DNA of 64,000 nt from Phylloscopus collybita (taxonomy: Eukaryota; Chordata; Aves; Passeriformes; Phylloscopidae). Below are positions 23,401 to 32,539 of this stretch, piece after piece (the first letter of the stretch is position 1; every line of letters starts with the position of its first letter). A model generated the notes under the pieces. The model did no database searches, was not told the DNA's origin, and saw only the letters and a list, made by a program, of their open reading frames with translations. The stretch covers positions 15,543,001 through 15,607,000 of the forward strand of contig JAJNNQ010000018.1 in assembly GCA_027886175.1 (NCBI GenBank), in the 5' to 3' direction. The position numbers and the translations under genes were made by a program.

Positions 23401-23535
23401 GTACAAGGAACCCTTTGCCACACTTCAACCAACCAATGGCCCTCATACTTCAGACATACTGACCCAAGGGAGAGAAAACATGGAGCCAGCACATGGAGTG
23501 GACTGCCCATGTATTGTCGCCTGGTGTTATCAGGG
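20403..23535. other. Long non-coding tail of unit A
   Basis: Nothing was recognised as a gene. The stretch 21140-22130 is GC-richer, with many TGCTCC/CAGC words and open frames on both strands, but these do not look conserved as protein. The open frame at 23186 differs at its end between the units. The block is nearly identical to 47861-50980 and ends at the duplication joint. Confidence 0.5.
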
Positions 23536-24251
23536 TGTCTTGGTTTGGAAAGACAGGTATCTGCCAGGGAAAGCTGGAGTTTTCCTTAGAATGGGGAATG
23601 TAAACCCCTCACCTCTGCCAAATTATAAATTTGCAACCAAGGGCTTTCAGGCAAAGATTTGGGAATAGGAATAACAGTTCTTTACTAGGAATAGTAACAA
23701 TACAAATGTAGTGAGAAACAAAACCACCCAAGTAAACCAGCAAACAAACAACAATTTTTGGGGAACCCTGACAATGTCAGAGCTACAACCTGACACCCTT
23801 TTGGTCAGGGTGTTGGAAGCAGTGCCAAAGTGAGTCCTCCTGGAGTGGCAGATGTGGTTCTGGTGGAGTAGAGATGATCCTGTAGAAAAGGGTCCAGTGG
23901 TGGTGAGAAGAGGTCCAGTCTTCCTCCAGGAATCGGGTGAAGCTAGATCCCTTGTGTTCCTACATCCAAGTTTTATCCAGGTAGGAATGGTTGGCTCCTC
24001 CCACTGGGTGGAGCATCTCACAATGGAATGTGGATGTACTGCTTTGTGGATGTACTACTTTTTGGAGGAGAACAGCTTCGGGAGTCTTAATGGCCCATTG
24101 TGAAAAGAGAAAAGAAACACTGTCCCACTTGGTTTTAACAGTTGGCCCATTATCACAAGGCACCAGCCCCCTCTCCTCCCAGAGTTACAAGAGATAAAGA
24201 AAAACATCTTCCCAACTGCTTTCAGCAAATGAAATAGAATACACATTTTGG
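23536..24251. mobile_element. LTR-derived sequence at the joint of units A and B
   Basis: It begins TGTCTTGGTTTGG exactly at the first base after homology with unit B ends (23535 versus 50980), and runs to the left flank of the provirus. The start, the length of about 0.7 kb and the wording resemble LTRs common in songbird genomes (recognised from memory of such repeats, not by search). The base composition suggests it is read on the minus strand. No copy of CAGGG or another flank repeat was seen at its right end, so it lacks a matching target duplication. Confidence 0.65.
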
Positions 24252-24257
24252 GTTCCA
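24252..24257 (+). repeat. Target-site duplication GTTCCA (left flank of the unit B provirus)
   Basis: Identical to 32534-32539. Together they show an undisturbed integration event. Confidence 0.9.
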
Positions 24258-24611
24258 TGTGGAGAATATGTGAATTGGAAAGGGACCGGCGCTCGGAAGA
24301 AAAGTCAGGTTTGTCACGGGAAGGGCAAGGCACATTCCACCCCCGAGATAACCTCTATCTCAAGGACACAAACCCCCCTCCACAGACATACCAGTATTTT
24401 TCCGTTACCCTCAGGAAAAGTAGTAAGACCCCTATGACGTAGCAAAGACCCAGATAGTATTTAAACTCCATGCTTTAGGTAATAAACGCTTTTGACGATC
24501 CACCACATTGGTGTCTGCTGTGTCATTAGCCCGAGCTCCACACAAAGCTTGTGGAAGCCGTGCCGTCTATCCAAACCAGACCGCCACGGTGGTGGCAGAA
24601 AAGCGACAACA
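24258..24611 (+). mobile_element. 5' LTR of the unit B provirus
   Basis: TG...CA over 354 bp, with TATTTAAA at 24458-24465 and AATAAA at 24481-24486. It differs from its 3' partner at scattered sites, among them AATATG versus AAGAAG near the start. Confidence 0.93.
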
Positions 24612-24614
24612 TAG

Positions 24615-24632
24615 TGGTGCCAAAAACCCAGG
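24615..24632 (+). other. Primer-binding site, tRNA-Phe-like
   Basis: TGGTGCCAAAAACCCAGG begins three bases after the LTR. It resembles the complement of the 3' end of tRNA-Phe, with one extra A and two G-to-A changes that fit CpG decay. The tRNA identity is an inference. Confidence 0.5.
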
Positions 24633-24739
24633 AGAGAGCCTGGGTAACGGGAATACGCCTGGAAGGTGGACGACGGCGGTGGCGGCAGGTTCGAACCACC
24701 GCGGAGGGAAAGGGGGACGCCCTGGAACCAGCAATCGGC

Positions 24740-27030
24740 ATGGAGGCCCTCGCGCAGGTTGTAAAACTTATGGAAGGGAATTGGGGAATACGCTGTGAGC
24801 GAAAGAATTTATATCTTGCTATTGCAAGGCTTCTAGATTTGGGCACGATTCAGCGGCCCATTGATATATTGAATTTAGAAAGGTGGGAGAGTTACACTGC
24901 CGCACTGGCAGAGGATACAAAAGCCACCGACAGTGGAAAAATTCTAAAAGCATGGGGAAAAGTTGAGATGGCTTTGCGAAAAGCAAGGGAGGAACAGGAG
25001 ACATGGAATGTGGCGAAAACATGTTTATTTGCCGTTACGCAGCCGAAGGGGGGGGGGGGGGGGGCTGTGGACCCACGGGACCTCCAGGGGATGCCCAGTT
25101 TCACGGCGGGAACATGCGGGAGGGGGGTGCGTTACACCCTCCCCAGAGCCCATGTCCGGATTTCCCGGACCATGGGGGGAACTCTCCGGCCATTCCGCGG
25201 GACCCCCAGGATCCAAAAACCCCCCTAGAACCCCCCGAAAATATCGCGGTTTTGCTACCTCTACCTCCTCGCCCCGTCTGTCCGCGAGACCCAGGCACGC
25301 CCGATATCGGCGAACCACCGGGTCCGGGGACGCTGCCGCGGCGCGCGCGGGACACCAGCCGATCCCCGGAACCTGGGCAGGGGGTCGCGACTTCCCCAGT
25401 CGCCGAACCGGTGCGGCGGGAGGGGGAAAAATCGCGGTCCGTTTGGGAGGAACTTGCACAGGAGGCGAGAGAGACAGAGAGAGAGGCCGGCGCCGCGGCA
25501 GAGCAGGCGGCTCCGCCACCATACCACAAACATGGCGGCCGCGGTTCGGAGCGGGGGTGGGGCGACCGACCGCGTGGCGCTGAAAACCCGGAAGTGCGGA
25601 TCTCCGCGGGGGCGCACGCGCGGGAGGGAAGCCCAGACACACCGGTTTGCACCGCGCACGCGCGGGAGAGCGAGGGAGCGCACGCACGCGGCCGGAAACT
25701 GCTCCCAAGGTCATTTTACAAAGGAAATACACCTGCTTGGGGGGGGCAGGGCCAGCCCAGGGGGTGGGAATGGGACTGCCCCCAGGAGGCGTGCCAGCGC
25801 CGCCCCCGAGAGCAGGGGAAGGGCCACCCCCGGGAGGCGGAACGGGGCCGAGCCCGGGAGGCGGGCCAAGCCCACCCCCGGAAGGCGGGACGGGGGCGGA
25901 GCCCAACAAAAAGGCACAGCAAGGCCGAAGTGTACCAGCAGTCGACTTCCGACTCTGAGTGGGATCACAGCTCAGCGGCCAGTCCCACCGAGAGCTCCGA
26001 ATCTGACACAGATTCGGAAGCGGAGACAACAGAATTTATGAATTTTTAACCAAAACCGAGCAAAGCTTTTTACAATACAGGGGAAACAACACAACATAAA
26101 CTTACCGACTGGGGAAAAATAAAGATAGCATGTGCTGAGTGGAAACCCGCTGTGGCAATCCATGCCTTCCCAGTACAAGTTACTGGGACAAGGCAGAATT
26201 TAAAGCGAACTTATACCCCTTTGAACACGAAAGAGATACAAGCAGTGGTGAAGGCAATTCAAGAAAAGGGGATAGGATCAGCTGTTGTGTCCACTTTGGT
26301 GGATGGACTCTTTAGCAATGATGATATGTTACCTTTTGATATTTCCCAAATAACTCGTATGTTTTTTGACGGGGCAGGGCTGATTGTTTTTCAGCAAGAG
26401 TGGTCAGACCAATGCGCAGCTGCTTTAGCCCAAGGCTCAGGACAGGGACAGCCTCTCCATGGTTCCACCCTGTCCAGGCTGCTGGGCAAACATGATGATG
26501 TGGCTACACCACAAAATCAGGCAGCACGCCTCACAGCAGAGGAAGTCAGAGCAACAACGAGAGCAGCCAGAGAGGCCATACGGGCTGTTTCTCGGGTTGT
26601 GGACAAATCATCACCATGGTCCACCATCAAACAGGGGGAAAGTGAAGGTTTCACACACTTTGTAGATAGTTTGCAAGCTGCCATCGATTCTTCCACCCTG
26701 CCTGTAGAGGCAAGAGGACCTGTAGCATTGGATTGTCTGAAACAACAGTGTAACACTGTCACCAAAGACATCCTGCGCTCTCTGCCAGCAGGAGCCAGCT
26801 TGGCCGACATGATCAAACATGTGGTAAGGGAGGAACAGCTGATCCCCATGCAGGCAACGATTCATACTATAACCAATGCACTAGCATGCATGAAGTGTGG
26901 CCAAGCAGGTCATCTGGCAGCAAACTGTCCTCAGCCAGCACATCAACCCGTGGCAGCACCCCCGACCCAACAGCGCCAGAGACCAACCTGCTGGAACTGT
27001 GGGAAAAAGGGTCACATGGCCAGGGAATGA
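24740..27030 (+). pseudogene. gag: gag: matrix, PPPY region, capsid, nucleocapsid; disrupted
   Basis: The start ATG 24740 opens a matrix-like domain (about 105 residues) in one frame up to a G17 run (25048-25064). After it the recognisable frame is a different one. This second frame carries a proline-rich region, the late-domain motif PPPY (25513-25524), an Arg/Gly-rich repeat region (about 25780-25920) and an acidic Ser-rich segment ending at TAA 26047-26049. In the same frame the capsid follows: HAFPV near 26155, and the major homology region around 26629-26690 with QGESEGFTHFVDSL. Then come two zinc knuckles, CMKCGQAGHLAANC (26887-26928) and CWNCGKKGHMARE (26989-27027). The final Cys codon of the second knuckle is TGA (27028-27030). 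Lesions: G-run frame change, one nonsense codon before capsid, one at the last knuckle Cys. The G17 count could be a sequencing error. Confidence 0.85.
25048..25064 (+). repeat. G17 homopolymer inside gag
   Basis: Seventeen consecutive G, at the exact place where the matrix frame and the downstream gag frame part. It is both a mutation-prone site and a place where consensus length is unreliable. Confidence 0.9.
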
Positions 27031-27668
27031 AGATCCAAGCTCAGGGGAAACGGGAGAGGGAGGGGGCGCGCGGGCCACATTCAGCCTCCTCCCATTGCAA
27101 GATGGCCCATCTTTCCCAACACCCAGTGGGGTGGGGGACCTTCATACCCCATATATATACAGGAACCAGTCAGTATCACATCCCCACCAACCATTCAGTG
27201 CCAGAGCGGTGCAGCACCACCAGTGGTAACCACGCACCCTCCGCCGCCACAAACTGCGCCAGTGTCACAGGGCTAGCAGGGGGCGTCACAGAGCGGAATC
27301 CCTGGGTGGCCCTGGTCATGAAGGTGGGAAAAGAGCCCCTGAAGGTGTGGGGAATGTGCCAGCTCTATGGCAGTCGGGACCCTCATGTTTTTGGGCTCAA
27401 GTTTTTGGCAGACACAGGATCGGATTGTACCATTGTACCTCAATCACATTGGCCCAGACATTGGCAAATTAAAGAAGTCCCTCCAGTTAACGGGGTAGGG
27501 GGACAATCCAGAGCTTGGAAAAGCACCCAGTTGGTAGCCATAACACTTTACACAAAAAAGGGACCAGAACAAACCGTTGCAATTTACCCCTACATTTTGC
27601 AAAATTCTCCACCCTTGATAGGAAGAGATGTCCTAGCCATGCTCGGAGTCAGAATCACAAATTTATAA
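26886..27668 (+). CDS. pro: Retroviral protease frame (overlaps gag end)
   Basis: The frame is open from 26886, but only the part from about 27290 looks like protein of this family. It holds the aspartic protease active site LADTGSDCT (DTGS at 27411-27422), a flap-like glycine-rich stretch (GVGGQSR) and LIGRDVL near the end, stop TAA 27666-27668. It lies one frame back from the gag frame, so expression needs a frameshift or reflects a small indel; alpharetroviruses normally have protease in the gag frame. No good slippery heptamer in the right phase was found in the overlap. It leads into pol by the signal at 27659-27665. Confidence 0.8.
   Translation: MHEVWPSRSSGSKLSSASTSTRGSTPDPTAPETNLLELWEKGSHGQGMKIQAQGKREREGARGPHSASSHCKMAHLSQHPVGWGTFIPHIYTGTSQYHIPTNHSVPERCSTTSGNHAPSAATNCASVTGLAGGVTERNPWVALVMKVGKEPLKVWGMCQLYGSRDPHVFGLKFLADTGSDCTIVPQSHWPRHWQIKEVPPVNGVGGQSRAWKSTQLVAITLYTKKGPEQTVAIYPYILQNSPPLIGRDVLAMLGVRITNL
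27659..27665 (+). promoter_or_regulatory. Minus-one ribosomal frameshift site AAATTTA (unit B)
   Basis: Identical to the unit A site, in correct phase, with the protease stop TAA directly behind it. Confidence 0.8.
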
Positions 27669-29518
27669 TGAGGGCCACTGCTGCGCACCCTTTGTTGCCG
27701 ATCAAATTGACTTGGAAATCATCAGACCCTGTTTGGGTCGAGCAGTGGCCCCTCTCAGAGCCTCGAATAGCAGCATTGTTGGAACTGGTTGAACGGGAAC
27801 TGCAAAAGGGTCACATAGAACCCTCCACAAGCCCATGGAACACCCCTGTGTTTGTAATTCCCAAAAGGTCTGGAGAAGGCTATCGCCTAGTCCACGACCT
27901 GAGAGAAGTGAACAAAACAATCAGACCCCTAGGTCCAGTTCAGACACTGTTACCTATGAACTCAGCCATCCCTGAAGGACAACCATGTGCAGTATTGGAC
28001 ATTAAAGACTGTTTCTTTTCAGTACCTTTGCATCCTGAGGACAGGGAACGATTTGCCTTTTCCGTGGTTTTCCCAAATGGCAAGCGACCCAGCCTGCGTT
28101 TCCAGTGGAAAGTTCTACCGCAAGGCCTGATTGACAGCCCAGCAATTTGCCAGATCACCGTGGACAAAGAGCTGACGCCAGTCCAACACTCCTATCCCAC
28201 TGCAACCATCATACAATACATGGACGACATCCTAGTCTCAGCACCATCGGCGAGCCAAGTGGATCAGCTAGTATCCATGATCACAGAGATTCTCCAGGCC
28301 AACGGCTTCGAGATTGCGAGCGCGAAGATCAAAAGAGGACCCTGCGTCACCTTCCTGGGAGTGGGGATCACAAACTCCTACGTGACACCTCCCAAGGTGA
28401 AAGTCCACCGAGACATCAAGACGCTCCATGACGTGCAACGCCTGGTAGAATCATTGCAATGGCTTTGCAACATCGTCCTGATTCCTCCTGAGGTCATGGA
28501 CTCTCTGTATGACCTCCTGAAAGGAAAACACCCCTGGGAACCCAAGGAGCTAACACCGCAAGCAGCGAGCTCCCTCGACTTCATCAAACAGCAGATGTCC
28601 ACTGGCACACTTGCCAGATGGAACCCAGCGATGCCTCTGGACCTATACGTACACTTCACACCAAAGGGGGGAGTGGGAGCACTGGCCCAAGGACCTTCTG
28701 AAAAGGCTCGACCGATTCAATGGGTGGTCCTTGGAAGACCAGCTCGTGCATTTTCCCCAGCAATAGAATGCATCTCAAATCTCATCATGAAAGGCAGGAA
28801 GCTCGCCTTGAAACACCTAGGGACTGAGCCAACGAGAATCCACCTTCCCTTCCGCAAGCAACCAACCACAGAGTCAACCACAATTTCAGAGCACCTAGCC
28901 CTTGCTCTCATCGGATTCGGAGGAGAAATCTTCTACTCCACCAGACCACCTTGGACTCAGCTGCTGACCATAGTCGACATAGACATGCCACCAAAGGTCA
29001 TGGACAGACCACAGCCAGGACCAACAGTTTTCACAGACGCTTCCTCCACGACTTCCACCGCAGCAGCAGTGTGGCAGGCAGAAGAGCAATGGCATTGCGT
29101 CAAAGCATGTGACCCCACACTGTCAGCGCAGCAACTGGAAGCGACAGCAGTAGTCTTGGCATGTGGACTCTTCCAAGACGAGCACCTGAACATTGTAACA
29201 GACTCTATATTCGTGGCAAAGCTCTGTCTGGCTATGACAGGACCAGGTGTGTCAACATCGACAGCAGCCCTGATGCTAGAAGAAGCACTCTCCTCGCGAA
29301 AGGGCACAGTATCCGTCATTCACATCAACAGCCACAACCCAGTCAAAGGTTACTTCCAGATTGGCAATGACAAGGTGGACGCTGCAGCGAAAGGCGTCTG
29401 GATGCTGCAGGAAGCTCGTCAATTGCACGAATCCCTCCACATTGGACCCAAAGCACTGGCAAAGAGATGCGGACACATTCAGTGGAGTGATCGTGGCCAC
29501 ACAGCATTGCAAAGCTAA
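27659..29518 (+). pseudogene. pol: pol: reverse transcriptase and RNase H, integrase truncated (unit B)
   Basis: Nearly identical to the unit A copy; I see three amino-acid differences over the open frame (LPQGLI instead of LPQGLV, FIKQ instead of FIEQ, TALQS instead of TASQS). YMDD is at 28217-28228 and the RNase H acidic residues are kept. The frame is lost at about 29470 at the same integrase lesion. Confidence 0.9.
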
Positions 29519-30104
29519 CTCAAAAGCCACAATCCAGCACTGGCTGACAGCCATGGCATGGCTCGGTATCCCCAAGCAGATCAAAACAGACAATGGTTCC
29601 AATTTCATTTCTAAACCAGTGCAGGAATTTGCTTCCAAATGGCAGATCACATTAGTACAAGGCATTCCATATAACAGTACCGGGCAAGCTATAGTTGAGA
29701 GGGCAAATCAAACCCTGAAAACCAAGATAGAGGTGTTGGCAAAAGCAGAAGGCTTGACCAACTCCATCCCCTCAGGAGAGCAGACACGTATATTGGCAAC
29801 CACTCTGATAGCATTGAATCAGTTCCCTAGAGGAAATGAAGCAAACAGTCCCGTTCAAAAACACTGGGCCTCCAGAGCACTAGAGGAGGGCCCGCAGGTT
29901 GTAATTAAAAATGAGCTGGGTGAGTGGGAATGGGGTTGGAGATTGATGCTTGCAGGGCGAGGGTATGCAGCTGTCAAAAAGGATGGGAAAATCAGGTGGT
30001 GTCCTCTCAAATCAATTAAACCTGATCTTCACAATGAGCAGGATGAGACTAATGAGAATTGTGAGTTTCTGTTTACAGGACATGCTGGTGGGGCGACCAC
30101 GTAA
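29472..30104 (+). pseudogene. pol: Integrase, C-terminal fragment in shifted frame (unit B)
   Basis: Same fragment and same missing segment as in unit A. The second catalytic Asp lies in KTDNGSNF (unit A has Ser in place of Asn), the Glu in GQAIVERANQ. The first catalytic Asp and half of the zinc finger are absent. Confidence 0.85.
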
Positions 30105-32004
30105 TGCATATATGCCCCTCCCAGAGGAACGAGACACACCACCAAACCGTCAGACAGCGGCAGAGAAACCCACGCGGGTGGGACCCAGACATCAACGACA
30201 TGTCTGTGTGATTTTGTTATTGGGGCTTGTTGCCAGAGGACAAGCCAGCCCGGATTACTACCCACATCAGCCGTTCAGGTGGGTCATGAGACACCTTACC
30301 AGCGGTAAGGTGCTCAGAGACATCACCACACCAAACGCTCCATCTTTCGTGCTCCGTTTTACAGATCTATTTCCAGAACAACCAAAGGTAATTCCCAGGT
30401 CTCCACACTCACCACACATGTATCTATCCTACTGGTGCCCAGCTTCAAACCCGGGGAAAAGCTATTGTAATTACCCCGGGTGGGGGTACTGTGGGTACTG
30501 GGGCTGTGAAACCATCGTTACAGATGCCAGGCCGTCAGGGCCTGGGTGGGACCCACCAGCGCCCGATAAGTTCCTACAGTTCTCATGGGCACCTGCAGGT
30601 TGCAAACCGCCTCTTTTCTCACAGGGAAGTTTCTATCAAAACAGCTATAAAATCCCCAAATATCAAATTTGTATATACTACAATATGACGGTCTTGCAGC
30701 CCAATCATCTTAGTTGGGCGGTGGGAAGAACATGGACGGTGGTCATTCAAAAGTCGAGAGAGTGGGTGAATGTGCAAATTACCAGGCTCCAACCATCGGC
30801 ACCCCAAGCGGTTGGACCCAACAAGGTGATTAAAAGCACACAGACAGAGAAAAACATAACTTACCCCAAAACCCTACCCACGAGTGTCACCGAAGACCCA
30901 ACCAGCGATGAGAAAGCTTTCCAGATAGGCCGATCAGCCAAGTCAGACCCAGACCCAATCCTTCGTATGTTAGATGCTACCTTTCTATCCCTAAATGAAT
31001 CTAATCCTAACCTAACTAATTCCTGTTGGCTTTGTTATGATGTCCAACCCTCTTTCTATGAAGGAGTTGCTGTAAACACCTCATTCACTTACTCCACAGC
31101 TGATGCACCCCATCAGTGCAGATGGGATACACCCCGCAGAGGTATTACCCTGAGTCAAGTCTCAGGTCAGGGCAGATGTTTTGGTAATGCAGCCCTGGCT
31201 AAGCGAAAAGGGAATGTTTGCACCAAAATTGTAAAGCCCAACAGAAAAAACAATAAGTGGGTCGTTCCAGCTTCATCTGCGATGTGGGTTTGTCAGAGAT
31301 CTGGAGTAAGTCCCTGTGTGTTTCTTCCCAAGTTCAATGATTCCAATGACTTCTGTGTCCAAGTTCTGATTGTTCCTAGCGTCCTGTACCACTCCGATGA
31401 AGAGGTATACAACCTTTTCGAAGAACCCAGCCGGCTTCACAAAAGAGAAATAATAACAGGTATAACCATCGCAATGCTGCTTGGCTTGGGAGCAGCTGGA
31501 ACGGCAACAGGTGTTTCGGCCCTAGCAACACAGCACCAAGGACTGTCTCAGCTGCAGATGACCATAGATGAGGACTTGCAGAGGATCGAGAAATCCATTT
31601 CCTACCTAGAGAAGTCAGTCTCTTCACTTTCAGAAGTGGTTCTGCAGAACAGGCGCGGGCTAGATCTCCTGTTCATACAACAAGGGGGTCTGTGCGCTGC
31701 CCGGAAAGAAGAGTGCTGTTTTTACGCAGACCACATTGGAGTCGTCAGAGACTCCATGGAAGAACTTCAAAACAGACTGGCTCAGAGACAGAAAGATAGA
31801 GAAGCCCAGCAAGGCTGGTTCGAATCCTGGTTTAACCAATCTCCATGGTTAACCACTTTGATTTCCACCTTAGTAGGCCCATTGGCAATGCTACTTTTAA
31901 CTGCTATCTTCGGACCATGCCTGCTGAACAAGATAGTCTCATTTGTTAGAGCTCGCCTAGAGCAGACTAACATTCTGTTCATGGACCAACGTGGAATGCT
32001 GTGA
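30082..32004 (+). CDS. env: env, gammaretrovirus-type, open over 640 codons (unit B)
   Basis: Retroviral envelope glycoprotein precursor. ATG 30082 lies three bases after a splice-acceptor-like TTTACAG and overlaps the integrase frame. A long leader (about 40 residues) precedes a hydrophobic signal core (VILLLGLVARGQA). The surface subunit carries CWLC (31024-31035), the isomerase-like motif of gamma-type Env, and several N-glycosylation sites (NMT, NIT, NES, NLT, NTS). Cleavage is at HKR (ends 31446) before a hydrophobic fusion region (IAMLLGLGAAG). The transmembrane subunit has a heptad region, LQNRRGLDLL, CX6CC (31693-31719), an anchor (LLLTAIFG) and a tail of about 30 residues. No stop or frameshift was found, unlike gag and pol. 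This type of Env normally accompanies class I retroviruses. Function today is unknown. Confidence 0.9.
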   Translation: MLVGRPRNAYMPLPEERDTPPNRQTAAEKPTRVGPRHQRHVCVILLLGLVARGQASPDYYPHQPFRWVMRHLTSGKVLRDITTPNAPSFVLRFTDLFPEQPKVIPRSPHSPHMYLSYWCPASNPGKSYCNYPGWGYCGYWGCETIVTDARPSGPGWDPPAPDKFLQFSWAPAGCKPPLFSQGSFYQNSYKIPKYQICIYYNMTVLQPNHLSWAVGRTWTVVIQKSREWVNVQITRLQPSAPQAVGPNKVIKSTQTEKNITYPKTLPTSVTEDPTSDEKAFQIGRSAKSDPDPILRMLDATFLSLNESNPNLTNSCWLCYDVQPSFYEGVAVNTSFTYSTADAPHQCRWDTPRRGITLSQVSGQGRCFGNAALAKRKGNVCTKIVKPNRKNNKWVVPASSAMWVCQRSGVSPCVFLPKFNDSNDFCVQVLIVPSVLYHSDEEVYNLFEEPSRLHKREIITGITIAMLLGLGAAGTATGVSALATQHQGLSQLQMTIDEDLQRIEKSISYLEKSVSSLSEVVLQNRRGLDLLFIQQGGLCAARKEECCFYADHIGVVRDSMEELQNRLAQRQKDREAQQGWFESWFNQSPWLTTLISTLVGPLAMLLLTAIFGPCLLNKIVSFVRARLEQTNILFMDQRGML

Positions 32005-32164
32005 ATTATCCGGGAACATTGCCAGTCACAAGCTTTTCCAAACTTGCCTGGCAAAAACTTACTCATGTTTTCAAACTCCTTCTTCCTTTTGTCAAATACT
32101 AACCTTCTACCTCATTTAGTACCTATATATATATATATATAACTACCTCGTGGTTTTTTGTGAT

Positions 32165-32179
32165 AGAGGGGGGTGGAGA
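32165..32179 (+). other. Polypurine tract (unit B)
   Basis: AGAGGGGGGTGGAGA directly before the 3' LTR. Confidence 0.85.
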
Positions 32180-32533
32180 TGTGGAGAAGAAGTGAATTGG
32201 AAAGGGACAGGCGCTCGGAAGAAAAGTCGGGTTTGTCACGGGAAGGGCAAGGCACATTCCACCCCCGAGATAACCTCTATCTCAAAGACACAAACCCCCC
32301 TCCACAGACATACCAGTATTTTTCCGTTACCCTCAGGAAATGTAGTAAGACCCCTATGACGTAGCAAAGACCCAGATAGTATTTAAACTCCATGCTTTAG
32401 GTAATAAACGCTTTTGACGATCCACCACATTGGTGTCTGCTGTGTCATTAGCCCGAGCTCCACACAAAGCTTGTGGAAGCCGTGCCGTCTATCCAAACCA
32501 GGCCGCCACGGTGGTGGCAGAAAAGTGACAACA
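32180..32533 (+). mobile_element. 3' LTR of the unit B provirus
   Basis: 354 bp, TG...CA, followed by the GTTCCA duplication at 32534-32539. It points towards the orphan serpin exons 33936-35259. Confidence 0.93.
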
Positions 32534-32539
32534 GTTCCA

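Larger units (their letters stand above)
1..23535 (+). repeat. Tandem segmental duplication, unit A (left end outside window)
   Basis: This block is collinear with 27446-50980 in the same orientation. Base 1 matches base 27446, and the last shared bases (GTTATCAGGG) end at 23535 and 50980. By hand count the non-retroviral sequence differs by about 0.5-2 percent, with a few larger indels. Unit A has about 60 extra bases of minisatellite near 9600, a 360-bp solo-LTR insertion at 16623 and about 71 extra bases near 19830. It lacks about 165 bp near 7870 and about 290 bp in the serpin 3' flank. Because of its local divergence (serpin loop) I consider it a real paralogous duplication, although a haplotype duplication in the assembly cannot be excluded from sequence alone. 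Confidence 0.95.
24258..32533 (+). mobile_element. Complete endogenous provirus, unit B copy (8276 bp)
   Basis: Two 354-bp LTRs, primer-binding site, gag, pro, pol, env and polypurine tract are all present, flanked by GTTCCA on both sides. The two LTRs differ at about 8 of 354 positions (2.3 percent), so the integration is much older than the separation of the two proviral copies (about 0.26 percent). Gag and pol have disabling lesions; env is open. Genus-level reading: alpharetrovirus-like gag-pro-pol with gammaretrovirus-type env, that is, a recombinant ancestor. This rests on motifs, not on a tree. Confidence 0.95.

Noticed and set aside
23186..23668. Open frame of 160 codons (131 in unit B) at the end of the duplicated unit
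   Set aside because: The frame runs through the duplication joint in unit A, where it reads into the LTR; there is no conserved domain or splice signal, and changes between units show no coding bias.
25025..26029. 334-codon open frame on the minus strand opposite gag
   Set aside because: It arises from the GC-rich proline/arginine repeat region, where stops are rare in all frames; no domain is seen.
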